64,000 bases of DNA from Lentzea pudingi (lineage in GTDB: Bacteria > Actinomycetota > Actinomycetes > Mycobacteriales > Pseudonocardiaceae): NCBI RefSeq assembly GCF_014646255.1, contig NZ_BMNC01000002.1:494140-558139 (forward strand). The letters are read 5' to 3'. The notes beneath the pieces are model-generated. The model had not been told where the DNA came from and did not search any database. It worked only from the letters and a program-made list of their open reading frames with translations. How positions within the stretch are numbered: the first letter of the stretch is position 1; the number at the start of each line of letters is the position of its first letter. Position numbers and translations under genes: made by a program. Positions 28,606 through 37,209 of the stretch are shown piece after piece.

Positions 28606-28753
28606 TGTGTTCCTTCCGGTTCTCCCGGCCGGCGTTCACTCCGCCGGGGGAATCGTCACGATCTGGACTTAACGTACCTTACGGTTCGCAAGCGACTACC
28701 AGAGGCACCCCTGCTATCGGGTGTCCCTGGTCACGCGGACCATAGCAGCAGGT

Positions 28754-29200
28754 CTAGGCGCCTTCGGAGGCGGGGACCACCATCTGACTACGGCTCCGCT
28801 TGGAGGCTCTGGCCTCCAGGTACGACGTCACGAGCACCGTCGCCACCAGGGTGATTCCGAGCGCCTTGGGTTCGAGCCACGACTGGTTGCGCAGCAAGAT
28901 CACCGCGAGTAGCAGCACGAGCAGCTTGCCCATGAATCCACCCAGTGCGGCGACCATCACGAACATCGGGTCGAGACTCGCCGTCTTGCGCATCAACAAC
29001 AGCGTCGCAAGGCTCGAAAGGATGGCGATCGCACCACCGATCAACGACCCGTAGAGACCAGCGGTCCCCCAGATCACAGTTGACACGACCACACCGAGAA
29101 CAAACGTGCCGAGTGCGGCCCACGCGGCCGCCCGGAACATTTCCCCGGCGAGCCGCTGGACGACCAGCTCATGCGTGACGGCCTTGTCCGCGTCGCTCAT
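28754..29200 (-). CDS. AtpI-like ATP synthase assembly protein
   Basis: A 148-residue membrane protein with four hydrophobic helices, starting MSDADKAVTHELVVQRLAGE. It holds the position of the AtpI-like gene (Rv1303 in M. tuberculosis) between wecA and atpB. Such proteins help assemble the c-ring; the sequence itself is weakly conserved, so the assignment leans on order and topology. The ATG at 29200 is preferred over an upstream TTG/ATG extension that adds a Pro/Gly-rich leader. Confidence 0.8.
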   Translation of the reverse strand: MSDADKAVTHELVVQRLAGEMFRAAAWAALGTFVLGVVVSTVIWGTAGLYGSLIGGAIAILSSLATLLLMRKTASLDPMFVMVAALGGFMGKLLVLLLAVILLRNQSWLEPKALGITLVATVLVTSYLEARASKRSRSQMVVPASEGA

Positions 29201-29488
29201 GTCCCGAAGTGTAGGAACCCGCATTCCAGCACCTGCGGGCAGCCCCTCATCACCGGTTGAGCGGCCCCAAACAAGATGCCGTGTCAATTTCCCGGCCGCA
29301 CAGGATCTGTTCGTGGAACTCCGTCAACCGCGCCGTCCGGGCCGCACACCCAACTCGTCCGCGAACATCCGGTGAACAACTCGGTAGATCTCCAGGGCTT
29401 CCGCCGCGCACGCCGTTCGGGCACCAGTTCACGGTGCGCGCCCGGCCCGATGTCCAGCTCGATCTTGAACCCGATCTGACCTGTTGCG
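29201..29488. other. 288-bp gap between wecA and the atp operon
   Basis: No convincing gene. A TTGACA hexamer occurs on the minus strand (complement of 29282-29287) about 80 bp before the atpI-like start, but no good -10 is found at 16-19 bp. The region is the likely site of the atp operon promoter, since wecA ends upstream, but I cannot point to it. Confidence 0.4.
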
Positions 29489-30631
29489 TCAGGACTTGCT
29501 GCGGGCGTCCCTGAGCCGGGGGATCACCGAGACCACGAACGTCACGATCAACCCGATGACGAAGCACGTGGCCACGATGATCGGGTCGAAGAGCGTGAGA
29601 GCGACCGCGCCGAACGCCAGCACACCGGCCCACAAGTAGATGAGCAGGACGGCACGGCGCTGCGAGTGCCCGATCTCCAGCAACCGGTGGTGCAGGTGCA
29701 TCTTGTCCGGGGAGAACGGGCTCTCGCCGCGGCGCGTGCGGCGGATGATGGCCATCAGCAGGTCGAGCAGCGGCACGAACAGCACCGCGGCGACCACGAT
29801 CAGCGGCGAGAGCAGACCGAGCAGGTCGGCCGCGCTGCCGGTGGACTGGTTGATCTTGCCGGACGCGCTGGTGGTGGCGGCGGCGAGCATGAGGCCGATG
29901 AGCATGGAGCCCGAGTCGCCCATGAAGATGCGCGCGGGGTTGAAGTTGTGCGGCAGGAAGCCCAGGCACGCGCCCGCGAGCACAGCGGCGATCAGGGCCG
30001 GCGGGTAGGCCTCGACGGCTCCCTGGCGTTCGACGAGCAGGCCGATCGAGAACGCGGCCGTGGCGGCTGCGGCGATGAGACCGATGCCGGCGGCGAGGCC
30101 GTCGAGGCCGTCGACGAAGTTCATCGCGTTGATCATGGTGACCGCGAGCAGCACGGTCAGGAGCGCGCCCTGGTTCTGGTCGAGCGAGATGGTCGCGCCG
30201 CCGTCCCACGGCACCCACGCGATCATCCACTGCAGACCGAACAGCACGAGGATGCCCGCCGCCGTGACCTGACCGGCGAGCTTGGTGAGCGAGTCGAGCT
30301 CGAACCTGTCGTCGATCGCGCCCACGAGCACGATGACGCCGCCCGCGACGATGACGCCCCACGGGTCGTTGGAGAAGTCGAACGCCGCCCGCAGCACCGG
30401 CAACTGGTGCGCCACGAACATGCCGGCCAGCACGCCGCCGTAGATGGCGACACCACCCATGCGCGGCATCGGCTGCACGTGCACGTCTCGTTGCCGCGGG
30501 TAGGCGACCGCCCCGAGCCGGAACGCCATCGCGCGCACCAGACCCACGAGCAAGAACGTCACGACGGCAGCGATCAACGCGACGAGCAGGTACTCGCGCA
30601 CGGGAAGGACGAACGAGGATGCGGGCCCCAC
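29489..30631 (-). CDS. wecA: UDP-GlcNAc:undecaprenyl-phosphate GlcNAc-1-phosphate transferase
   Basis: Membrane enzyme that starts polyprenyl-linked glycan assembly by moving GlcNAc-1-phosphate (or a related sugar phosphate) onto decaprenyl/undecaprenyl phosphate. In mycobacteria this founds the arabinogalactan linker. The roughly 380-residue protein has about 11 helices and the family motifs VGAIDDRFELD, NAMNFVDGLDGLAAG, FMGDSGSM and the HLHHRLL loop. The start is uncertain: the GTG at 30631 is chosen; a TTG at 30646 adds five residues. It sits between the threonylcarbamoyl-AMP synthase gene and the atpI-like gene as in mycobacteria. Confidence 0.93.
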   Translation of the reverse strand: MGPASSFVLPVREYLLVALIAAVVTFLLVGLVRAMAFRLGAVAYPRQRDVHVQPMPRMGGVAIYGGVLAGMFVAHQLPVLRAAFDFSNDPWGVIVAGGVIVLVGAIDDRFELDSLTKLAGQVTAAGILVLFGLQWMIAWVPWDGGATISLDQNQGALLTVLLAVTMINAMNFVDGLDGLAAGIGLIAAAATAAFSIGLLVERQGAVEAYPPALIAAVLAGACLGFLPHNFNPARIFMGDSGSMLIGLMLAAATTSASGKINQSTGSAADLLGLLSPLIVVAAVLFVPLLDLLMAIIRRTRRGESPFSPDKMHLHHRLLEIGHSQRRAVLLIYLWAGVLAFGAVALTLFDPIIVATCFVIGLIVTFVVSVIPRLRDARSKS

Positions 30632-30712
30632 GGGCCTACCAATCAATCGGGGGTGTTCGGGGTGCTCACCACGGTACTCGCGGCGACCATGATCAATTCT
30701 GGCAGCCGCCGG

Positions 30713-31363
30713 CTACCGCGCGACCTCGACCTCGATGCCGAGCACCTCGTTGACGTCTTCCTTGGTGACCGCGCCCTCGCGCAGGATCAGCGCGTCGGGC
30801 CCGGTGAGGTCGACGATGGTGGACGCGACGTTCTCGCCGCTGAGCCCACCGTCGAGGTACACGGGCACGGCATCCCCGAGCTGGTCACGAGCCTCCTGCG
30901 CACTGGACGCGGGCGCGTGCCCGGTCTTGTTCGCGCTGGACACGGCCATCGGCCCAACGTCCCGGAGGAGTTCCAGCGCGACGGGGTGCAACGGCATCCG
31001 CAACATCACCGTGCCGCGCGTCTGCCCCAGATCCCACGCAAGGCTGGGCGCGTGCGGCAGCACGATGCTCAACCCACCGGGCCAGAACGCCTCGATGAGC
31101 GCCCGAGCCTGCCGGGGAACGCTGAGAACCAGCCCGTCGATGGTGGTCCAGGACCCGACCAGAACGGGCACGGGCATGTCGGGCCCGCGCCCCTTGGCAT
31201 CGAGAAGACTCCGGACGGCTTCGGCGTCGAACGCGTCGCAGCCGATCCCGTAGACGGTGTCGGTGGGCAGGACGACGAGGCGTCCGCTCCGCACCGCACC
31301 GGCGGCGGCGGCAAGTCCGGCCGCGCGGTTGTCCGGTTCGCTGCAGTCGTAGACCGTGCTCAC
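30713..31363 (-). CDS. tsaC: L-threonylcarbamoyladenylate synthase (Sua5/YrdC/TsaC)
   Basis: Makes threonylcarbamoyl-AMP from threonine, bicarbonate and ATP for the t6A37 modification of tRNAs that read ANN codons. The 216-residue protein has the YrdC-domain nucleotide site: LPTDTVYGIGCDAF, the KxR-type LLDAKGRGPDMPVPVLV, WPGGLSIVL and the conserved SSANKTGHAPA. It lacks the long Sua5 C-terminal domain, so it is the TsaC type. In mycobacteria it directly follows prmC; here about 8 kb of other genes come between them. Confidence 0.95.
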   Translation of the reverse strand: MSTVYDCSEPDNRAAGLAAAAGAVRSGRLVVLPTDTVYGIGCDAFDAEAVRSLLDAKGRGPDMPVPVLVGSWTTIDGLVLSVPRQARALIEAFWPGGLSIVLPHAPSLAWDLGQTRGTVMLRMPLHPVALELLRDVGPMAVSSANKTGHAPASSAQEARDQLGDAVPVYLDGGLSGENVASTIVDLTGPDALILREGAVTKEDVNEVLGIEVEVAR

Positions 31364-31584
31364 CTCGCTGAGCCTAGCCAGCCTCCCCGGCCGGGTGACG
31401 CAAGGCCTGCCTTGTCACGACCGCAGACCCGTGTCCTCGTTCTCACTTGGAGCACCTGAACGCCCTCCGACCAGGCAAGGTTTCAGCTCAAACGGGTTGA
31501 GTAGTTCAACGCATCCCCCAAACGGACGCGCAACTGTAAGGTCATGGGCCGACCACAGAGCGCAATGGGGGAGGTCGAGCTTCT

Positions 31585-32031
31585 GTGTCCGAGGAAGTGG
31601 TGACGAGCGGCAAGACCGGCAGCTTCGCCGAGAGGGCGTCCGGGGGCACTTGGGACGGCATCTTCAGCGGCGGCCTGACCGCCATCATGGACGCCGGCAA
31701 AGCGGTGGCTGTAGCTGTGGAGACCCAGCAGCTGTCCGTCGACCCGCAACTGGTCGACGCGATGATCAAAAAGTTGAACGCGATGAAGGACGCGATCGAC
31801 GACGTCCAGCAGAGAGCTGCGGACCTCAGCGTCGACGCCAAGCTCGGAGGGGGCTACGCCGAGCAGATCAGCCAGAACAACAGGACCTTCGGCCGAGCCG
31901 CGCAACAGACGCTCAAGGACATGGCCAAGGCGATCGACGACCTGAAGGTCCAGATCGAGAAGAGCCGCGCCTCCTACGCAGCAGCCGATCAAGGCTCTGC
32001 CGACTCGCTCAAGAAACTCGACGGGAAATGA
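31585..32031 (+). CDS. WXG100-like helical protein, first gene of a T7SS operon
   Basis: A 148-residue, mostly alpha-helical protein. A Trp-Asp-Gly in GGTWDGIFSGG and a helical hairpin (PQLVDAMIKKLNAMKDAIDD, TLKDMAKAIDDLKVQIEKS) resemble secreted ESX-type substrates, though the WxG lies near the N-terminus rather than in the hairpin turn. GGGGGAGG lies 11 nt before the GTG. Its stop overlaps the next start (ATGA). It heads eight tightly coupled genes that include EspG-, PPE- and EspC-like members, which supports a type VII secretion role. Confidence 0.7.
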   Translation: MSEEVVTSGKTGSFAERASGGTWDGIFSGGLTAIMDAGKAVAVAVETQQLSVDPQLVDAMIKKLNAMKDAIDDVQQRAADLSVDAKLGGGYAEQISQNNRTFGRAAQQTLKDMAKAIDDLKVQIEKSRASYAAADQGSADSLKKLDGK

Positions 32032-32564
32032 TGAAGCGCATCCTCATCGCCGCGATCGGCCTGGTCGCCCTCAGCGCTGGGTGTACCGGCAAGACGGTCG
32101 GCGGCGATCCAGCTCCCACAAGTGGTGGCGCCACGCCCACCACCAATTCCACCTCCGCGTCGGGGCTGGAGGCGGTCAAACCGTGTGATCTCCTCACCGA
32201 AACCGAGGTCTCCGGACTGGGACTGACCTACCCCGGCACGGCGTCACAGGTCGGAACCTCAGACGGGTGCGCCTGGAACATCAGCGGCAACGGAGGTCTG
32301 CGGGCCGGCATCCGCAGCAAGTCGGGACTCAAGGACCTGAACCTCGACGGCGACAAGGTCACCCAGCTCAAGATCGGCAAGTACGACGCGACCAAGGTCG
32401 AGGCACAAGACGGCGCCAAGAACATCTGCACCTTCGCGATCGGTGTGAGTGAGTCGTCTTCGGTGGTGGTGATCGGAAACCTCACGGCAACCTCGGAGGA
32501 CACCGCTGCCGCCTGCGAGCGGTCCTCCAAGGCCGCCGAACTGATCGCACCGAAACTGCCGTAA
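32028..32564 (+). CDS. DUF3558-type lipoprotein in the T7SS operon
   Basis: A 178-residue lipoprotein: basic start (MMKRILIAAIGLVAL), lipobox LSAGC, a Thr/Ser/Gly-rich linker, then one DUF3558 domain opening with KPCDLLTETEVSGLGL and holding Cys residues for disulphides (DGCAWN, NICTFA, AACERS). It overlaps the preceding gene by 4 nt. DUF3558 lipoproteins recur in actinobacterial T7SS substrate operons; a role in the envelope step of export or in immunity is possible but unproved. Confidence 0.82.
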   Translation: MMKRILIAAIGLVALSAGCTGKTVGGDPAPTSGGATPTTNSTSASGLEAVKPCDLLTETEVSGLGLTYPGTASQVGTSDGCAWNISGNGGLRAGIRSKSGLKDLNLDGDKVTQLKIGKYDATKVEAQDGAKNICTFAIGVSESSSVVVIGNLTATSEDTAAACERSSKAAELIAPKLP

Positions 32565-32585
32565 CGCCACCAGAGGGGGGATCTC

Positions 32586-33824
32586 ATGGCGCCCGTCAAA
32601 CCCGCCGTTCCGCATCCGAGCGCGAACTATCCAGGCCAGCAGCATGAAGAAATGAAGAAGCTGGTCACCGAGAAGTACGACCCGAACGCGGCGAACCAGG
32701 TGATCGACGCCTGGGGCGAGCTCGGCGGCCGCTTCAAGGAGCTGGCGACCGACTTCAGCATTCTGGTCAACGGCTCGCAGTCGGCGTGGACCGGCAGGGC
32801 GGCCGAGGGGGTACGGGCCGCCCTCGGCAAGGTGGGGACGTTCGCCGGATCAACGGGTGACGGCTTCGTGCGCACCTCGGATGCCATTGCGCAGCAACGA
32901 GATGCGGCCGTCCAGGCGAATCACAGCATGCCCGAGCCGGTCAAGTTCAGCCCCATGGACACGTTGAAGAAGTTCGCGGTCCCCGCGGTCATCTTCCCGC
33001 CGGCCATGGTCGGCGCCCCCTTCGAGATGATGGCGCAGCACAGCGCGCAACAAGAGGCCAAGGCCGAAGCCGTCCAGGTCATGCAGACGCGTGACAGCAC
33101 GATGATGGCCGCCGCGATGTCCATGCCCACCATGGAGTCCCCGCCACAGGTCACGCAGGACCAGGGCGTCACGCAGACGAGCAGCAGCACGAGTTCGCAA
33201 AGCCTGAGCAACGGCAACGCCAACCAGCGCTTCAGCAACAACAACTCGGGCATGCCGTCGATGCCTTCGAGCTCCAGCAACGGCACCACCAATGCCGCGT
33301 GGACCGCGCCTCAGGTCAAGGACCCGTCTTTGCAGTCCGGCGTCAACAACCAGAACAACCCCGGCGGCCAGAACCGGCCGCCGTTCACGCCGCCCGGGAT
33401 GTTGCCGCCCGGCATGCGTCCACCCGGTGGCGGGCAGGGGCGGCCTCCCGGTGGCGGACCGGGCATGCGTCCCGGCGGACCTGGAGGCGGCCTCGGAGGC
33501 GGCGGTGCCGGTGGCGGCCGCGGCACGGGTCCCGGCGGCATGGCCGGCGTGGGCGGTTCGGGTCGTGGCATGGGCAGCTTCGGGCCCGCCACCCCCGGTG
33601 GCAGCGCGGGTGTCGCGGGCGGTCCTGGTGGCGCCGCGGGTGCTGCCGGCGCCGGTGCCGCGGGTCGTGGTGCGGCGGGTGCCGGTGGCATGGGTGCCGG
33701 GGGTGGCGCCGGTGCCGGCCAGGGTGGCGAGGAGGACAAGGAGCACAAGTCGAACTACCTGCTGCCCACAGACGAGTTCTTCGACGACGATCGCATGGTC
33801 GCGCCGCCGGTGATCGGCGGATGA
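32586..33824 (+). CDS. PPE/WXG-domain protein with long Gly-rich tail
   Basis: A 412-residue probable type VII secreted protein. Residues about 1-140 form a PPE-like helical domain with NYPGQQHEEM, LGGRFKELA and a WxG in SAWTGRAAEGV. A Ser/Asn/Gln linker follows, then a Pro/Gly-rich block and about 120 residues of almost pure Gly/Ala/Arg/Pro. The protein ends in a charged EEDKEHKSNYL segment and MVAPPVIGG. The C-terminal PPVIG-type ending after an acidic patch is common in PPE-like proteins of this order. The next gene encodes the EspG chaperone, overlapping by 4 nt, as expected for a PPE-EspG pair. Confidence 0.82.
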   Translation: MAPVKPAVPHPSANYPGQQHEEMKKLVTEKYDPNAANQVIDAWGELGGRFKELATDFSILVNGSQSAWTGRAAEGVRAALGKVGTFAGSTGDGFVRTSDAIAQQRDAAVQANHSMPEPVKFSPMDTLKKFAVPAVIFPPAMVGAPFEMMAQHSAQQEAKAEAVQVMQTRDSTMMAAAMSMPTMESPPQVTQDQGVTQTSSSTSSQSLSNGNANQRFSNNNSGMPSMPSSSSNGTTNAAWTAPQVKDPSLQSGVNNQNNPGGQNRPPFTPPGMLPPGMRPPGGGQGRPPGGGPGMRPGGPGGGLGGGGAGGGRGTGPGGMAGVGGSGRGMGSFGPATPGGSAGVAGGPGGAAGAAGAGAAGRGAAGAGGMGAGGGAGAGQGGEEDKEHKSNYLLPTDEFFDDDRMVAPPVIGG

Positions 33825-34573
33825 GGCAGATCGCGCAGCTCTCCCTGCCCGCCTTCGAGGTCCTCTGGGAGGACCTGCGGGCGGGGAGCGTCCCGTACCC
33901 CTTCGAGATCAGTCAGCACGGCGAGACGCTCGACGAGCGCGCTCGGATCAAGACTGCCGTGCACGCCGACCTCGAACGCCGCAACCTCGCTCGGCGCGGA
34001 CGGCCGGAGCCGGACCTCGAGGACGCGCTGAACCTGTTGGCGCGTCCCGATCTCCGCGTCGTCGCGCTGTGCATCCCGGACTTGGGCCAGCAGAAACTGG
34101 TGCGCGCCAGCGTGGTGGCCCGTGGCGGTTACGCGGTGCTGGTGACGCAGGAGGACGCCGGCATGACGCTGAACCTGCTGCAGCCCAACGAGATCGCCAC
34201 CAGCCTGGCGAACGCCATGCCCTCGGGCAGACCCGGGCCGGGCAAGCTCGTCACGGTGCCAGCCGAGGCCTTCGAAAGCCGGCCGCAGCACCAGGAAGGC
34301 TTCCGGCAGGCGGTCCGCACGATGGAGAACGACGACGTCCGCGTCGCCAAGCAGATGCTGACCGGCCCCGCCATCGGCAACGGCCACTTCCTCGTGCAGA
34401 TGGGCCAGGGCCGCACCAGGCGGGACTTCCCGCCGGTCACCTGGATCGACACGCGGCAGGGCCGGTACTCCAACGTCGAGACCCGCAAGGGCTGGTTCAC
34501 GATCAGCCCCACCGACAACGTCGGGCTGGCACGCCACCTAGGGCAGGTCCTCGCGATGACGAGCGAACGATGA
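33821..34573 (+). CDS. EspG-family type VII secretion chaperone
   Basis: Cytosolic chaperone that binds PE-PPE-like substrates and keeps them soluble for export. The 250-residue protein has the EspG opening (LSLPAFEVLWEDLRAGSVPYPFEI) with the HGETLDERARI segment, a central beta-sheet region (LVRASVVARGGYAVLVTQ) and the closing WIDTRQGRYSNVETRKGWFT. ATGA coupling to the PPE-like gene upstream and to the YbaB-like gene downstream shows one operon. Specificity for the neighbouring PPE-like protein is inferred from position. Confidence 0.88.
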   Translation: MRQIAQLSLPAFEVLWEDLRAGSVPYPFEISQHGETLDERARIKTAVHADLERRNLARRGRPEPDLEDALNLLARPDLRVVALCIPDLGQQKLVRASVVARGGYAVLVTQEDAGMTLNLLQPNEIATSLANAMPSGRPGPGKLVTVPAEAFESRPQHQEGFRQAVRTMENDDVRVAKQMLTGPAIGNGHFLVQMGQGRTRRDFPPVTWIDTRQGRYSNVETRKGWFTISPTDNVGLARHLGQVLAMTSER

Positions 34574-35052
34574 ACCCCGAGAAGATGATCGCGGACCTGG
34601 AGTCCCGAGCACAGCAGCTCCAGCAACGCTCCCAGCAGATGCAGGAGCAGATCCAGCAGGCCAGCAGCACCGTCACCTCCCCCAACGAGGCGGTGACCGT
34701 CCAGGTCGCACCGAACGGCGCGCTGCAGCACATCGAGTTCTCGCCCGCCGCGATGCGTCTGACGCACGTGCAACTGGGTCAGCTCGTGATGCAGACCGTG
34801 CAGAAGGCGCAGATCCAGTCCGCCGAGCAGGTGGCGTCCATCGTGGAGCCCGAGTTCGGCGGCACCGAGGCGATGGACTTCCTGCGCAGCTTCATCCCGC
34901 AGCCGGAGGAAGGGGAGCCGCCGCCACCGCCCGCTGAAGAGGGTCAGGTGATGCGTGAGGTGTCGTGGCACGAACCCGCGCAGAAGCCGCAGCCGAGACC
35001 GCAGCGCCCGGCGGAGGACGACGAGGACGGCTTCGGGAGTGTGCTCCGGTGA
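34570..35052 (+). CDS. YbaB/EbfC-family protein in the T7SS operon
   Basis: A 160-residue protein with a YbaB-like core: an N-terminal helix (ADLESRAQQLQQRSQQMQEQ), a beta-hairpin (VTVQVAPNGALQHIEFS) and a second helix. A Pro/Glu-rich tail ending EDDEDGFGSVLR follows. Canonical YbaB binds DNA; paralogues in T7SS clusters are common and their role there is unknown. It is coupled by ATGA at its start and GTGA at its end. Confidence 0.82.
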   Translation: MNPEKMIADLESRAQQLQQRSQQMQEQIQQASSTVTSPNEAVTVQVAPNGALQHIEFSPAAMRLTHVQLGQLVMQTVQKAQIQSAEQVASIVEPEFGGTEAMDFLRSFIPQPEEGEPPPPPAEEGQVMREVSWHEPAQKPQPRPQRPAEDDEDGFGSVLR

Positions 35053-35351
35053 GCGGCTTCGAGGTCAATCCCGGTGAGCTGCACTCGTTCGCCAAAGACC
35101 AGTTCAGCCGCCAGCAGGCTCTGGAAGCGGCTGCGGACAAGGCTTCCAGCGTGAACCTCGGCGGCGACACCTTCGGCGTTCTCCTGCAGTTCTTCGCCTT
35201 CGAAGCCGAAGACTCGGCGGCCAAGACGGTCGAGGCGATCCGCAAGCTCGCTGGTGGCGTGGGTGATGCCGCGGAGACCACCAAGACGACAGCAACGTTC
35301 TACGAGCTGAACGAGGACGCCAACCGCCACCGGTTCGGAGGTTCCCGATGA
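35049..35351 (+). CDS. EspC-like type VII secretion target
   Basis: A 100-residue helical-hairpin protein starting MSGFEVNPGELHSFAKDQF. The pattern of an N-terminal VNPxxLxxxA segment, a Gly-rich turn region (VNLGGDTFGVLLQFF) and a C-terminal helix (TTKTTATFYELNEDANRHRF) fits the EspC-like family of T7SS targets. It probably partners the following large protein. Starts and ends are coupled to the neighbours by 4-nt overlaps. Confidence 0.8.
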   Translation: MSGFEVNPGELHSFAKDQFSRQQALEAAADKASSVNLGGDTFGVLLQFFAFEAEDSAAKTVEAIRKLAGGVGDAAETTKTTATFYELNEDANRHRFGGSR

Positions 35352-36583
35352 CCTTCACGTCGTTGAAGGGCGGCCAGGACTGGGACGACCCGGACAACTT
35401 CGCCGGCGCGGGAGTCTTCGAGTCCTTGGCGCAGACGGTCGACTCGATGGGGAGGCTCGGCGAAGGCGACGCGGCCGAACTGGGACTCAACGCGGCCGCG
35501 CTCGGCCTCGACGCGCTCGGCGTGTTCATGGATCCGGTCGGAGCGCTGGCGACGGCGGGGATCGGCTGGCTCATCGAGCACCTCAGCTTCCTGCGTGAGC
35601 CGCTGGACTGGCTCGCGGGCAACGGCGACAAGATCAAGGCCGCGGTGGGCACGTGGAACCAGGTGTCGCTCGCGATCGCTCAGATCGCGGACGAGCAGAC
35701 CAGGGCCGTGCAGAACCAGGTCGGGTCGTGGCAGGAGGCGGCGGCCGAACGCTTCCGGTCGAGCCAGAACCGGCTGGCCGACGAGATGACGGCGGTCAGC
35801 AGGTCCTGCGCGGCGGTCGGCGAACAGGTCGCCACGGCGGGCACCATCACGGCCGCGGTGCGCGGCATGCTCCGCGACCTGATCGCGATGTTCATCTACG
35901 AGGTCATCCGGAACGCGATCATCGCGCTCGCGTCCTCCTACGTGTCGCTGGGCAGCTCGATCGCCGCGTTCTCGGCGTGGGCCGTCGGACGTGGCGCGGT
36001 GGTGCTCGGCAAGATCACTCAGCAGATCGCGAAGCTGGTGAAGGTGATCACCAGGATCGCCGGCAGGCTCAAGGACCTCTTCTCGAAACTGGGCGACGTG
36101 CTGGCGCGGTTGGCCCGATTCGGCAAGGGCGGAGGCGCTGCAGACGTGCCGAACGCCCCTACCCCCAAGGCGGACGCGTTGAGCGACGCGGGCAAGCGGC
36201 TGGAGGATTGGGGCCGGACGCGTCCTGCGGCCGGCGAGGCGCTCGACGAACTCAAGCAAGCCGGGCGCGAGTTCAAGGACGGCTACGGGAACGCCGGCAA
36301 CACCTGGAAGAACAAGTATGAAGAGCCGTACAGCCAGAACGTTCCTTCCAAGCCGTGGCAGCAGGAGGCGGTCGACGCCTACACGCCGTTCAAGCCGATC
36401 ACCAAGGCCGACGGTTCCGTCACCCCTCACTCGGTGCCGAACGTCATGGACGGCGGCTACCAGATCAAGCTGGGCGCGGACGTCCTTCGCGAAACCTCCA
36501 AGCAGGACGAACTGCAGTCCCAAGGTGTCCCGGAGGACCAGAAGAAAGCGTTCGAACGACAGCAGGGATACCTGGACCTGTGA
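35348..36583 (+). CDS. Large WXG-like putative T7SS effector
   Basis: A 411-residue protein. Residues about 1-235 are a long helical WXG-type domain: a DWDDPDNFAGAG opening, a hydrophobic stretch (DALGVFMDPVGALATAGIGW) followed by LIEHLSFLREPLDWLAGN, then VGSWQEAAAERF and a long hydrophobic segment. A basic linker (IAGRLKDLFSKLGDVLARLA) leads to a polar C-terminal region of about 140 residues (WGRTRPAAGEALDELKQAG, YTPFKPITKADGSVTPHS) with no recognised fold. The layout matches WXG-LXG-like effectors that carry a variable C-terminal domain. Toxin activity is a guess based on layout and on the membrane protein encoded directly downstream. Confidence 0.7.
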   Translation: MTFTSLKGGQDWDDPDNFAGAGVFESLAQTVDSMGRLGEGDAAELGLNAAALGLDALGVFMDPVGALATAGIGWLIEHLSFLREPLDWLAGNGDKIKAAVGTWNQVSLAIAQIADEQTRAVQNQVGSWQEAAAERFRSSQNRLADEMTAVSRSCAAVGEQVATAGTITAAVRGMLRDLIAMFIYEVIRNAIIALASSYVSLGSSIAAFSAWAVGRGAVVLGKITQQIAKLVKVITRIAGRLKDLFSKLGDVLARLARFGKGGGAADVPNAPTPKADALSDAGKRLEDWGRTRPAAGEALDELKQAGREFKDGYGNAGNTWKNKYEEPYSQNVPSKPWQQEAVDAYTPFKPITKADGSVTPHSVPNVMDGGYQIKLGADVLRETSKQDELQSQGVPEDQKKAFERQQGYLDL

Positions 36584-37209
36584 CCTCCTCAACCGACGAG
36601 CCGCGCCGCAACGGACGAACGGGCTGGGCCGTACTCCTGATCGCCGCACTCGCTTCTGCCATCGCAGCACCAGTTTTCGCGATCAAGGGTGACCTGACAT
36701 CACTTCTGGCCATCGCCATCGCGTTGGTGAGTGGTGGCACTGCCTGGTTCGCGACGGCACGGCTGCGGCCGTGGAGCCGTACTTCCGCGTGGGCGTTGCT
36801 TGTGGTCGTTGCAATCGCGTTCGTGTCATCGATGGGAATGAAGTCCTTGTGGCTCTCGGTGTACGGAGAGTCCCTGAACGGTTGTGTGGTGACCAAGGAG
36901 TCGTCCCACACCCCTCGTCGATCGCCGACCTACTTCTGGAACGACCTGAAATGCGGCTCTCAGCAGATCACCTACTACCCCAGCTCCGGCCACTCGACGA
37001 AGCCCGTCGGCGAGAAAGTCGATCTCGTCGTCGACCGCACCGCTCTCGGGGGCTACGCAGAGCCGGACAAGGTCAAGCCCCTGTTCAGCGCGCTGGTGGG
37101 TGTCGCTGGGGTGGCCGGTGCCGTGTTCGCGGGCCTCGTGCTGTGGTGGCCTGCGCGGAAACCCTCGAAACGCCCGCAAAAGCCCCAAGTCGATCGAGGC
37201 TTCCTGTAG
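36580..37209 (+). CDS. Four-helix membrane protein ending the T7SS operon
   Basis: A 209-residue protein with helices at about residues 15-35, 39-59, 68-92 and 168-190. An extracytoplasmic loop of about 75 residues between helices 3 and 4 has one Cys pair (NGCVVTK, LKCGSQQ). The GTG overlaps the stop of the putative effector gene. The position right after an effector-like gene and the membrane topology are what one expects of an immunity protein, but no family is recognised. Confidence 0.65.
   Translation: MTSSTDEPRRNGRTGWAVLLIAALASAIAAPVFAIKGDLTSLLAIAIALVSGGTAWFATARLRPWSRTSAWALLVVVAIAFVSSMGMKSLWLSVYGESLNGCVVTKESSHTPRRSPTYFWNDLKCGSQQITYYPSSGHSTKPVGEKVDLVVDRTALGGYAEPDKVKPLFSALVGVAGVAGAVFAGLVLWWPARKPSKRPQKPQVDRGFL

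Noticed and set aside
33400..33740. GC-rich repeat element inside the T7SS operon
   Set aside because: It is the coding sequence of the Gly/Ala-rich tail of the PPE-like protein, in frame throughout.
32586..33824. YxxxD/E type VII secretion signal in the PPE-like protein
   Set aside because: The C-terminal KSNYLLPTDEFF has Tyr but Thr rather than Asp/Glu four residues on. I do not claim the canonical signal.
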